This document shows positions 50,801 to 53,818 of a DNA stretch of 64,000 bases, piece after piece (the first letter of the stretch is position 1; every line of letters begins with the position of its first letter). Source of the DNA: JAJDAT01 sp964570665 (GTDB lineage: Bacteria > Nitrospinota > Nitrospinia > Nitrospinales > JAJDAT01); the NCBI GenBank assembly GCA_964570665.1, contig CAZMZH010000007.1, positions 124,001-188,000 of the forward strand, read 5' to 3'. The notes under the pieces are model-generated. The model was not told the DNA's origin and searched no databases. It saw only the letters and a list, made by a program, of their open reading frames with translations. Position numbers and translations under genes: made by a program.

Positions 50801-53326
50801 ACCGCAAATCTAGATGCACAAAACAGCATTTATTTTAGAAACAATTATAAAGTCGGTAGCGCCGATACGATCGACATCGGTACTTTGAACGCCACCGCTC
50901 AGAACGACACAGACCCTGAATACCGTTCTAGCATTAGTCTCTATGGAACCTTGGAATCCACTACAGCCAATTTAACGGCAGGTTATAACGTAGCGACAAA
51001 TGGCGACGTAACAATAGACAACTTAACCATTGATGCAAACCAGGATATTTCAACTCGCGGTTCCTTAACGTCTACAACGGCTAATTTGAACGCGGGCGAC
51101 GACATTAGTTTGCAATCGGTTTCAAATATTCAAACCCTGACGGCAACCTCAGGCGACTACCTGAGTATTGGCAATGAATTGAATTCTGACAACGTCGCCT
51201 TAAACTCTCAAGGAACCACTACTATTAGAGGAAATACCAACATCGCGCAAAACTTGACTGTAACTTCGGGTAGTAGAATTAACATCTACGACAATCTAAC
51301 GGTTCCAACCGCTGATTTAAACGCCCAACAAAGTATTTACTTTAGAAACGATTACGAGGCTGGCAATCCTGAGATGGATGAAAACATTAACATTAATAAC
51401 TTAACGGCTCTAGCTAATCATGACACCGATCCAGAGATTCGATCTAGCATTAGCGTCTATGGACGAATGACATCAAACACCGCAAACTTAACAGCAGGAC
51501 ACAGCGTAGCGTTTAACGGAGATTCCACATTTGATACATTAGTAGCCGACGCTGGCAACGACGTAGTAGTCCGCGGAATATTAACGGTTGGAAACGCTCA
51601 GTTAACCGCTCAAGACGACGTTTACGGAACCGGAACGCTAAACTTTGACGAACTCGTGGCAAACGGCGGAGATCGAATTTCTTTTAAAACTTTAAAAGGT
51701 AAAACGGTCGATATTCAAGGAGAGTCTATAAGCGTTGGCGGCGATACAGCAGTAGAAGAACTCAATGCAAATGCAAATACTGACTTCGTTATTAGAGAAA
51801 ATGCTCAAGCGGATGTAGCCAATATTGAAGCGGGAAGAAATACCCATACCCGAGACGACGTTAGCATCGAAACGTTGAACGTAATCAATTCGGTTAACTT
51901 CACCCAAGCGGGTACTTTAACTTCCACAAACTTAAACGTTAACGTTAGCAATGACTTTTCCACTCGCGGTATAGTAACCATTCAAACGGCGGACGTTACG
52001 GCAGGCGACGACATTGGAATACATTCCGTTTCAAACATTACTACACTAAACGCAAACGCCACCGATCATATTAGCGTAAGTAACGCTCTGATAACGGTGG
52101 ATGCAAGTTTGATGTCGGGAAGTAGCGTTCGCATTGCGGGAACTTCCAACATCACTAATTTAACTGCCAATGCCGGAATCGACGTAAGCACTGCGGGCGA
52201 CGTTTCAATCCAAACCGGTTCCTTAACGGCTGGAGACGACGTACACTTTGGCGGCGTTACAAGCTTTGATAACGTCACCGTAGATGCCGTAGATAGCGTT
52301 ACTACCCGCTTCGACGGATCCTTAACTTCCTCTACAACGAGTATCGACGCAGGAAATGATGTTTCGCTAAATGGATCGAACGATTTAGGAGCCACTACCA
52401 TTAATGCAGGAGACGATGTAGTGGTTGGCGGCGCTGGAACGGTCACAACCGAATCTGTGCAAATTACGGCAGGCGACGATGTGGTAGTTGGAACAGGCGG
52501 TTCCGTTGATGCAACTACCAGTGTAGAAGTTAACGCGGGCGACGATACGGTAATTTATGGTTCGGTATCGGGAGAAAGCGTCGATGTGGAATCAGAAGAC
52601 GACGTTGTTGTAACCGGAGACGTTACATCGAATAATGAAACTAATATTTCAGCTGGCGATAACATCGATATCAACGGCGGTAATGTTGAATCCTCCGGCG
52701 AAATGAATTTGAACGCCGACTCCGATTCTAATGGATTGGGTAACTTATCAATTCGCAATGGCGGGACCGTAACCGCAAACGATCAAACGCTAAACATTTC
52801 CGCCAACGACGTAAATATTTCGGGAGCGTTAAATAGCGGCTTAGCGGCAACCAACATTCAAGTTTCCGACGGCGGTTCTATCGGCCTTGGACTGACATCA
52901 GGCAATATGAGTATAAACGGAGCCGAGTTGCAAAACATCTCATCAAGTTCCTTAAACTTGGGCGGAATCAATAATCAATTGATCACTGTAGACGGAATTA
53001 CCAGTGTCCAAAGTTCTAACATAGGTTCTTTAAACTTAAACTCCAACGCAAACGCCGGTACGGTAAGCTTTATTAAAAGAGACTCCTCGTTCAACTCTTT
53101 GAACGTTAACGCAGGTGGAGACGTAGCGGTTCAAACCAATCTAACTACTTTGGGTAACTTTACCGCTACAGCGGATTCCGACACTAACAACGCAGGCGGC
53201 TTCTCATTTTCCACTGACAAAACAATCGCAACCTCAGGCGATATCCAAATATCCGGATCTGGTAATACCATAGACGGCACGCTTGACGCTACCGGCTCTA
53301 CAACCATTACCGATACCAGTTTTTAA
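26885..53326 (+). CDS. Giant TpsA-type filamentous haemagglutinin-like exoprotein (8813 residues)
   Basis: One uninterrupted 26.4-kb frame. An extended signal region with a hydrophobic core at about 43-62 ends VYA/LPQDGQIVAG. The TPS secretion domain (about 64-330) has NPSEILGKLSANGQVFLTNP, then SGILFGQNARVNVGGLMATT, matching NPxL and NPNG motifs of FHA-type exoproteins that a TpsB Omp85 pore exports. The remaining ~8500 residues are beta-helix repeats. Up to about residue 6800 these are ~215-260-residue modules containing EL.NIT...L.IG (27 copies read) and DADSD..G.GDF loops. From about 6800 to 8600 they are ~20-residue coils such as LTVNAGNDLTVYGQLTS. The protein ends DATGSTTITDTSF without an anchor domain. 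The start is TTG at 26885, with an in-frame stop just before it; ATG at 26948 is the alternative, and neither has a good ribosome site. Likely a surface or secreted adhesin. Confidence 0.9.
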   Translation: MKKVCFQKLLRHLSNFLLPIRMDELIQKSQKRFLKPNLSIFFLRLWIGFLVYLIGGWPTLVYALPQDGQIVAGQGNIQQPSPTDMVVNQSSEKMIADWQSFGIGSQESVQFKQPGSNSVALNRVLGANPSEILGKLSANGQVFLTNPSGILFGQNARVNVGGLMATTLGISNKDFLDGNYKFNQDPSKALASIYNKGLIQSSGYVGLLAPNVENHGTIIANAGSVALGSGNAASLDFIGDGLINFAITEPVEGEVLDSDGNVVEHRVLNTGKIQAGTVALTAKNASDVIKNVVNNTGVIEAYSAVEKDGEIYLMAEGGKVSVSGTLDASGKRAGEKGGTIHVLGDEVDLDNASIDASGDAGGGTVLVGGDFQGKGSIQTANNTRVSEDTLINADALSQGNGGKIIIWSENSTVTKGILTARGGAISGNGGLIETSGKNHLVVTKAADVSAKNGLAGTWLLDPRNIEITNATSGVDQNGGEFNPNSDSSTVDVALINQALNNGTSVVITTGTDGNQEGNITVTAAILKSSGGDTSLTLNAAGKIIVNNTIASTSGKLDVNLLAKSDIDINAAISTNGGNFLADTQGGVNSLTPHISGVAPTINHVSGAPTPTGTTKITISADINTNGGDVSLGNANGTTTVVLLGAGPVQTDNNQEIIFNGGSINQAKDLNINADIIIEGNGENLTLAATNDINFKGSVLLRNGGLSSVTLVINADSDADGSGDLIVFEDSTINTNGALTITANDIDLLGEIHTSLFGVTILVSDNGTIGLGNAAGNMSLSDAELDRIYSAGLTIGSFTNGDITVDGVSRLLTLGTTLNSGGNVTFQNTASSIDFLTVNANGNIAVNTDLNVAQGSFVGVADHDNSGAGDFSISSGSDLTAAGNITITAVNILQGGNFNSGGALTLNGTVLVSGPVSQTAANGITITDDLINDGTITIDADSDKDGSGAFTLNNGISIVSNNNDITITASDFIINGTINSGSATTTLLVSVDGTTIGIGDGGVGSASISGTEIQNITAGTLVIGNTNAGSINVGTVSAANSANVGNLEFQSGSSITVTGSLSTGGDLSIHAGSGLDVDATLNSSGGSILAQADGSISIDAGLTTSGGLISLETSGADIHLNQDITTGGGDFLADAGANFTSAELTVHVSGLAVAAPRISGAQTNIDSHISGGVVPTADKATIFINADISTSGGDITLGRNKNKVQSLLGAPGGPPTNDVSSNVVFGNLTGGGNQSLGADAGNLNFNASIFLENKGVNTLTLQARQNVNFNGQVLLGGSDQLNLIVIADNDNNGTSDFVVGSGASVQTNGGSLDITAKDIDLIGEIDTGAGDISISVSTNGTIGLGNATGTLTLDNSELARLNGGNLTLGNNSGGDIVLDGVSLTQFTSVTLTSGNDVSFNNNSSAFNDLTINANEDINVNADLSTQGNFLATANANSNGSGDFSLGDGNTVASTGDLTVNAINIFQSGNFSAGGNLTLNGILTVVSNVNLSALDGITITQNLINTGTITINADTDLDGLGTFKLNSGVLIDSDNFDITITAADFDIAGNIDSGSGTTSLFLSINGSLAIGDSLHYQDAQISGSELQKITSGNLVLGGSRARVVGLNGVLLTDTANIGNLTVQSGGDVVFEGASSTFKNLTINAERNITARNNVTTTIGNLIATADSNQDGSGDFFLQDNTTLTSSDDLTVTAGNIIQLGSGTFSSGGVLTLNGNILSDTGVISLLADDGIIVTENIITHGGITINANVDQDAIGDLVIEDDVIIYTTGSVIFLIANDFDIRGTVSAATGTIVIAERSEANSRQLEIGSNSGPGGSTASISSAELRRLSAWKLDVQSRGNIFVTGIETQDLAGILNEVVFNSITDNVYFNHVSNFGQDVSVAANKDIFINQNLTTDGDLEFINAASAGTGRLFHQSGATINTNNHDLLIKVSDVIIGSTSFIDVGSGAITFATNQNNTIALGSSSGDLNLSTDEIKNISAGKFQIISNNQFSNGDILVGGLFDGVADRFDEVILSGRQDITFEGGISKFKALTLDTWGNITINSSVTTAIGNLQANADSDNNGVGDFIQASSSIISSAGDIIVTAPNIFASGTVMAGGTIFFNGTVITPDAIVSLSAADGIIISDDLITFGTISIDADNDSDGSGTFTILSGKQIVSNDFDISIRASDFDIQGTINSGTGKTTLLVSVAKAIVIGEGGGASDAWITGNELQKITAANLVVGNDTNNTIVLNGITAAQSQNIGEFNLLATGSNADIHFLTPSSVKKLTATADDEIRVMGNLTVTQGDLSLTAFNDIFIESDITAASAVSIRANDDVTIENNIIANGDVYVKADLDGSGGGSGGNIVMTDGSEINAGSGLISLQANGGIVLSRLVTTNSSDTAVLVHSISRSIQDAGDTGGVNIEAASGGLKLIANYIGIGNAIETTVSKLEFSSGANSGVILINETDDLQLTNSFAYGGSSLVKVSAGGDLSLQGGSFENEAYFQATGSINIEQSVSSNGNFSFVADSDFNGNGDFIVNSGITLNTSGNILITSQAGTINGILSAGTLKLSTNGVITGTLQAADGVTISDNLILNQDIIIDADTDQDGVGIFTLNTGTLIYSNNNDITIIANDFDIDGLIDSGTGIITFKRATAGSIGIGEFSTPLDAMLDITNNDSEIARLFTDNLVIGGDNTTFLKVSEMVTGRYDDPNVDIENTHINGRKFYDIDKITLNAEGDLGVVAFDDQDSERLSFYDLEVNAVDGIINNEELYALDGNFKFDADSNNFADGFDSLFLGDHYGKDLTATGNIELSAQSGKIYSFGEIWLDAGGSVETTGYVDADSMFTIYANDGITINNNVDASGYVSLYADRDENGGVFSLVDGAHISSPLDLRIEASDINLNNTGALIGRNIALTNTSFGTSIGIGDATGDFTLSGNELQNITTGTLTIGGNFTSQINVDGVTASQSQLIDTVSLNALNINGGTTALIDFSNNASTFNALIASSANDIDVNVDVNTVVGDFTAIADSAHISGNTAGDFTLASGATVTSANDITVDALNIFQDGDFVSGGSITLNGVLQFSGNISAADGVTISQNIIFDGNINIDADSDRNGTGDFTLNTGIQINSNNHDISITANGFIINGTIDSGTADVYLRASVDDTFIGVGNYGVAFEISNSELQNISASNLYIEGNNTRGIYVVGVAAGSTDNIGTVHLNSGGSFTQFYLEESSFGSLEVNADSGVVILEDLFAENGLVLNGDSDGDGVGSVSIYSPALVDSNNSDISISADDFFLYGSITSGTGAIKLKSLSSSSRLRVGSSCSGCFNLSSTEMANITAGSLILDANSSNLLEVQGIDFTGSISGAVTMTGKDVAFTGTSSSFNDLIIYSDTKIASSSAIIANALTTATVTGMNIDTQVNTLTFANTGTGDIIVDNQGALTATGTNSGGSVNITTHSPLTVGAAGISAGQNITLTAAASGQNDDTVTINGNVISGGNLTVTAAEGVIVNSDINSGGAATFNADSDSNSFGDFTISLGQTITSTGNLSIDAENIIQNGNLDSGGVITLNGITQVSGDISAANGVTISQDLILDEAINIDADSDRDGVGNFTLNSGIQIVSTNHDITITANDFIINGTIDSGTADTIFKRSTAGTFSLGNINSGASLSNAELQKITSANLKVGGENTYAFWVYGFNSSSVGNVQLNSLSNSGNISFGGQTSTFNSLEANAKGNIYISQSVTSEGPILINADSDKNGLGFFSTQTGTTLSTNNADIKITADDISNFGLINSGTASVTIQSTDTNQGFGFGLFCSNCFNMDGHEIEKITSGNLIIDANASTFLQMGTTLAHTSNVSGTVTIQAKEIDVASNSTFNNLVLDSISDITSFSNRTITANSLTTKTVTGMNINTQVTTLSFTNTGTGDIVVDNQGGMTSSGTNSGGSVNITTHSPLTVGAAGISAGQNVTLTAAGASGQNDDNLTIQGVVTSTNGNIVLTADDIFQSNAAITTSAGSISIAASDFIINSTINSGSADTFLSASVAGTSIGLGDTAGDISISGAELDNITAQNLTMGGTNTSSIIVDNVTQNQTDQISGPINLISSGDVAFENNASTFRYGLNVQANDGIQVSTYVTSQFGDMILDGDADNLAGSSDQIVMGDSQRLSTSRNLILNSSVTGLGRIELMASDGITINDNVTSAGILLIIADTGSSGAGDLFINNGAVLTSSNNTLQINAKDLHLNGQLNAGTSLVVIGTTQNGTIGLGDTAGDMTISGAELQNITSQTLSISAPIITVDNITAAQSSNIAGKISLFTDGTIIFENNASTFNQTLSVSAYNGIQINTDIANIIGNLILNGDYNNSSNGNDSISIADNVNINSGGHVTIKATTGGVSTQNLQINAAESISIQNNVTATGALSFVADSDNNGSGYLSISAGSSLVSGNNNITLSADDFFIDGTINSGTADTFIFASFAGTSIGLGDTAGDISISGAELGNITAANLTIGNANTSSIIVDNITSSHGNYISGPVNLISSGNILFENNTSTFRSGLNALANDGIQINAELQTLIGNMVLDGDADNSAGLNDQITIGDSVKIRSYRALSLDSTNGGIVGLGNVSLLGFYGIDINDDLTSAGTLFISADIDKFGSGDLSINNGATVSSSNNMIDIRAKDFHLQGHLDAGSSIVAIGKTQDGIIGFGDTAGDMTISGDELQNITAYEFRVNGNSLSTTNSIIVDNITAAQSSNISGQTRIWSYGSILFENNASTFDKGLSVIAYDGIQVNADIATVSGNLSLNGDYNNSADGNDNIAINGPRTLNSGGDLTLFATQGIIGTGASNDRITLQAANDIFVNNDFTLGDDLAIHIRAQNDINVDGEIKTSGSTIDQIKLVADDVDNNGAGTIRIGSTGSLVAAGDSIELFADDIEIESGALIDSTILRIRAIDKGTIGLGDATGGLTLSGSELQSMIATFAIIGDSNGDINVDNVTQLNSGGLGEVSLLARGSSNQPTDSSVNFINNESIFRSLIVSADDGININANITTTNGSIRLDGNETFIGIGDSPIAFADGVTLTSAGDIILAAVDAGITTSGALTLNARDGITISNNLSAAGAVNINTDTDGNGTGRFSLSNVATVNTNNNSLTIEAADFNFDGSLNSGTADTFLMSSFSGSSIGLGYITGDISISGIELQKITANVLSIGGFNTNRISVVGISATQSQNIGTVELNALKTINISGSTTTALIEFNDIASTFNALSLKSRNDIDINADVNTVAGDFTAAADSPHISGNTSGGDFTLASNSTVTSFADITVDATNIIQDGDLVAGGAITLNGIVQLAGNISAANGVAISQDLILDEAINIDADSDRNGTGDFTLLSGISIDSNDHDITITANDFIIEGTINSGTADTFLFASVAGTSIGLGDTAGDISISGAELGNITASNLTIGSANTSSIIVDNISSGQNSNIAGQINLVGSGDVSFENNASTFFNTLNVQANDGIQINADITTFFGDMILDGDADNSAGLSDQIIIGDSKKLQSYRSLSLDSTNGGIFGLGYVSLIASDGIAINDSLTSASNLFISADLGSTGIGDFSIASGATVSSSNNNITIFAEDLDFQGQLDGGSRFITINKSQGGTIGLGDTAGNMTISGAELQNITAGTVIIGGNFPSSIIVDNITAAQTSNISGQTRLISSGIISFENNASTFDKWLRVDSNDGIQINADITTVSGNLSLNGDYNNSADGNDAITIGDNKTIRSYRSLSLDSTTGGISGLGSVALFGSDGISINDNLNSAGTLFINSDYGSTGVGTLSIASGATVSSSNNAITIFAKDLDFQGQLDGGSNFIIINKLQGGSIGLGDAVGDMTITGNELQNITAGTLIIGGNFPSAITVDNITAIQNFNISGQTRLVSSGTITFENNASSFFNSLSVEANDGIQINANVSTLAGDMSLEGDWNNSVDSNDQIVIGSGKTLSSAGSLTLDSTNGGISTLGAVNIFARNGIDINDNLNATGSIFMSADIESNGVGDLTVASGVTVSSSNNRITIFAKDLDLQGQLNSGTNSMFIYGTGSGMIGLGDTAGDMTISGAELQNITSSHLTLGGTLIGGIEVDNITAVNNANIDEITLSAQNVNNTITFGGSASTFTKLNAYSNDGVTVNANLSTTDTLKVFSDSNNTGTGDFTVSDQATVLTGSGFTLVTNDIHLNGTGSINTGSNQLLISASDGETIGLGDGTSGFSLNGSELGNITTQTLAITSSALFNSNIVVNNVQNTNVANISEVRLAATGASQTITFENNTSNFGLLNVDAEQVIINADLNSTNDVSITSEQTLSINSSITALNDLDIVSSNGSINVNGSLTSTNGDLSLYANDQINTQAQVNATNGTLEFDAGDDITINADVNFGAVGIMTTDGRIDTDNGAEIIGVSLATITRTGMDLNTQVANLNFFNFITGDVIVDNHGGITATGTNLGGTVDITTHSPLTVGGAGITAAGNITLTASGEEGKTDDNLTIQGNVTSTSGSVDLASDDALIVDSAVSAASGDIEVASTNDTVTINESVTSSGDLMISAQDIEVDGTVAANNLTIVAADGNSIGLGNATGDMTLDGSELDNISVNNVVIGDVNTGTITVDGIAETQSDTLGSVTLNSNDSINLVNEGSTFDSLTANANGDVNVETDVTADVGDFVAVADADGSGDGGFTLTQNASVTAEGEIGITAEETIVDGALAASGGLNLAAVDGITISNDYTVDGEINIDADSNKDGLGNFELLNNIAIDSTNNAIAITANDFIINGTINSGTADTILTTTFGRSIGIGDGGGNARIDRTELANITANNLIVGDDQNSSITVDGVQLIDLTNIGGVTLNATQVGKSVLFRYNPSSFKDLTVNADNDITSYSGLTAQSANLTANDAITLRGTTTVPTLTANGRSISIDGATTSTTANLTATNNVTVYGTSNIDNLQVNAGIDVVLKGTLNGNTANINAGDDLTVSNATSTFNSFTASATDDVSLTGSMTVETLTLNAGDYLTINGATNVTNLSMNAGRDARLYGDVTATIGDINANRHIYFRNNIDIGTINADTQSSIDANATIISNTANFSATGGSVTFRGIHNITNLTANAGTYDVNLYGTLNSVTGDIDAGRHIRLRESSTFQDLDMNAGQGIATVGNLTATTGNFTAGNTASFNGTTNVDTMTVNTGTDIVFYGTVNSTTASLTANDDAYLYANTSIDSLNVDAFDDIGVRTSLTSTQATFSSGDTITLDGTLIVDSLTVSTDNYDVNVRGALTSSSVDIDSGRHAYLSGVSNITDLDMNAASGISISNDLTSDTTSLTSGSSTTLRGTSTLGDLTVNAGNSVNFYGTLTADTAEVDAGQYFRLRESSTFQTSMDVDAGYYIDINGSLTAQTGIFTSGYSAAFNGINNIDTLNVNAINDISVKGSLTASNSATLSAGDDLSLHAASSFGTLNATAVKDLAVSGSLSSTQATLDTGRNLSLRGTVIVPTFSANAGNDLNTYDILDTTNLTLSGGRNIRINSTVTASSADIDAIGSATVYGNATLNSLEVDAGQSVNLYGSVSAVTGTINAGQYARFRNTHDYTTSLNVNAGTSVDLYLGSITTPTGNFIAGSNAGFNGTVAIDQLTVDAGQDLWIKGQLTSTTANLTAGDDLTLNTVANLQTLSASANDELYVTNVLNSNQATLTSQDNITVGGTVTIATGVLNSQRHIYLRDNLNIDSLTATAHHDTDPSMNSSVSVTGSLTSVTANLNADYNVSINAVTSADNLTIVAGRDIIVRGQLTSTTANMSAGNSLGLHSVSDTASLTANATNDISIRNSLTGTQATLTAQDNITIQGTTTLQNFDATAGNSISVYGTFASATGDLIAQRNISLRDNISINTLNATAQHDTDPAVLSSISVSGALDSTTANLTAGYNVSVNANSTVNNLTVDAGNDLTVYGQLTSVMTDLTAGDDLKVSAISNIQTLIANAADGLNIGNQLTATDVNLTSLGNVTVRGNTSMQTLTINSGAGINIYDNLTATTANLDAQNSIYFRNNYKVGSADTIDIGTLNATAQNDTDPEYRSSISLYGTLESTTANLTAGYNVATNGDVTIDNLTIDANQDISTRGSLTSTTANLNAGDDISLQSVSNIQTLTATSGDYLSIGNELNSDNVALNSQGTTTIRGNTNIAQNLTVTSGSRINIYDNLTVPTADLNAQQSIYFRNDYEAGNPEMDENININNLTALANHDTDPEIRSSISVYGRMTSNTANLTAGHSVAFNGDSTFDTLVADAGNDVVVRGILTVGNAQLTAQDDVYGTGTLNFDELVANGGDRISFKTLKGKTVDIQGESISVGGDTAVEELNANANTDFVIRENAQADVANIEAGRNTHTRDDVSIETLNVINSVNFTQAGTLTSTNLNVNVSNDFSTRGIVTIQTADVTAGDDIGIHSVSNITTLNANATDHISVSNALITVDASLMSGSSVRIAGTSNITNLTANAGIDVSTAGDVSIQTGSLTAGDDVHFGGVTSFDNVTVDAVDSVTTRFDGSLTSSTTSIDAGNDVSLNGSNDLGATTINAGDDVVVGGAGTVTTESVQITAGDDVVVGTGGSVDATTSVEVNAGDDTVIYGSVSGESVDVESEDDVVVTGDVTSNNETNISAGDNIDINGGNVESSGEMNLNADSDSNGLGNLSIRNGGTVTANDQTLNISANDVNISGALNSGLAATNIQVSDGGSIGLGLTSGNMSINGAELQNISSSSLNLGGINNQLITVDGITSVQSSNIGSLNLNSNANAGTVSFIKRDSSFNSLNVNAGGDVAVQTNLTTLGNFTATADSDTNNAGGFSFSTDKTIATSGDIQISGSGNTIDGTLDATGSTTITDTSF
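39152..44540 (+). repeat. Tandem ~651-bp (217-residue) modules within the giant exoprotein gene
   Basis: A shared segment encoding (D/N)GIQ(I/V) recurs at 39152, 39785, 40436, 41096, then 43235, 43886 and 44537. The spacings are 633, 651 and 660, then 651 and 651. Each module also has GLGDTAGDISISGAEL, SSIIVDNIT, FENNASTF and a Y-N-N-S-A-D-G-N-D type segment. The array is split by an unlike segment at about 41250-43000. Confidence 0.85.
47380..52640 (+). repeat. Short-period beta-helix coil region of the giant exoprotein
   Basis: From about residue 6830 the long modules give way to ~20-21-residue coils in which T.TANLTAGDDL.. and S.IQTL.ANA.D.. types alternate. Examples are TSTTANLTAGDDLTL and VANLQTLSASANDELYV. 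This is the expected rung length of a right-handed parallel beta-helix. Confidence 0.75.
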
Positions 53327-53332
53327 TAGAGA

Positions 53333-53725
53333 TTAATTATTCGGTCGGAATTTATTGACGTAATAGTTGGCTATATCCTTAATAGAAATTACGCCAATAA
53401 TTTTTTTCTTTTCCGTGATTCCAAGATGTCGGATATTACTTTGCTGCATCTTTAAAAATGCCGCTACCATCGACATTTCACAATCAATCGTCATCAGTGG
53501 TTGACTCATAACGGAGGAAACCAAAATCTCTTTCGGGGAACTTTCTTCGGCAATTACTTTTCTTAAAAGATCGGTCTCCGTAAAAATACCTTTAATTTCT
53601 TCTTTCTCCGATACTAAAACAGAACCTATCGCTTTATCCCGCATAAGCTTTACGGTTTCTAAAATGGTGGTTTGAGAGTCGACGCTTATAATTGACTCGT
53701 CCATATAAAATTTAACTGCGTCCAT
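53333..53725 (-). CDS. Tandem CBS-domain protein
   Basis: 130 residues forming one CBS pair (Bateman module). CBS1 is MDESIISVDSQTTILETVKL, IGSVLVS, IKGIFTETDLLRKV; CBS2 is SVMSQPLMTIDCEMSMVAAF, IRHLGIT and IGVISIKDIANYYV. Stand-alone CBS pairs bind adenine nucleotides and report energy or redox state to partner proteins. GGGAG lies upstream of the ATG at 53725. Its stop is 6 bp from the end of the giant exoprotein gene, on the opposite strand, with no visible terminator between. It lies upstream-adjacent to no obvious partner; the kinase at 53819-56287 is on the same strand, 93 bp before it, so they may be co-transcribed. Confidence 0.85.
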   Translation of the reverse strand: MDAVKFYMDESIISVDSQTTILETVKLMRDKAIGSVLVSEKEEIKGIFTETDLLRKVIAEESSPKEILVSSVMSQPLMTIDCEMSMVAAFLKMQQSNIRHLGITEKKKIIGVISIKDIANYYVNKFRPNN

Positions 53726-53818
53726 TGAATAATTCTCCCAATTATTAATTTCTAACCAAAAATTTAGATAGCAAGTTGAATGAAGCTAAATCCTAATTAT
53801 AAGGCCATTTCCACCTAT

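Noticed and set aside
27493..52758. Many minus-strand frames of 60-175 codons opposite the giant exoprotein gene
   Set aside because: They are by-products of the biased repeat codons. They recur at matching positions in each module, are rich in Pro/Ser/Val, and have no ribosome sites or domains.
29015..53210. RTX calcium-binding nonapeptides and type I secretion
   Set aside because: The loops are DxDxDGxG types, not GGxGxDxUx, and the N-terminus has a clear TPS domain and signal sequence.
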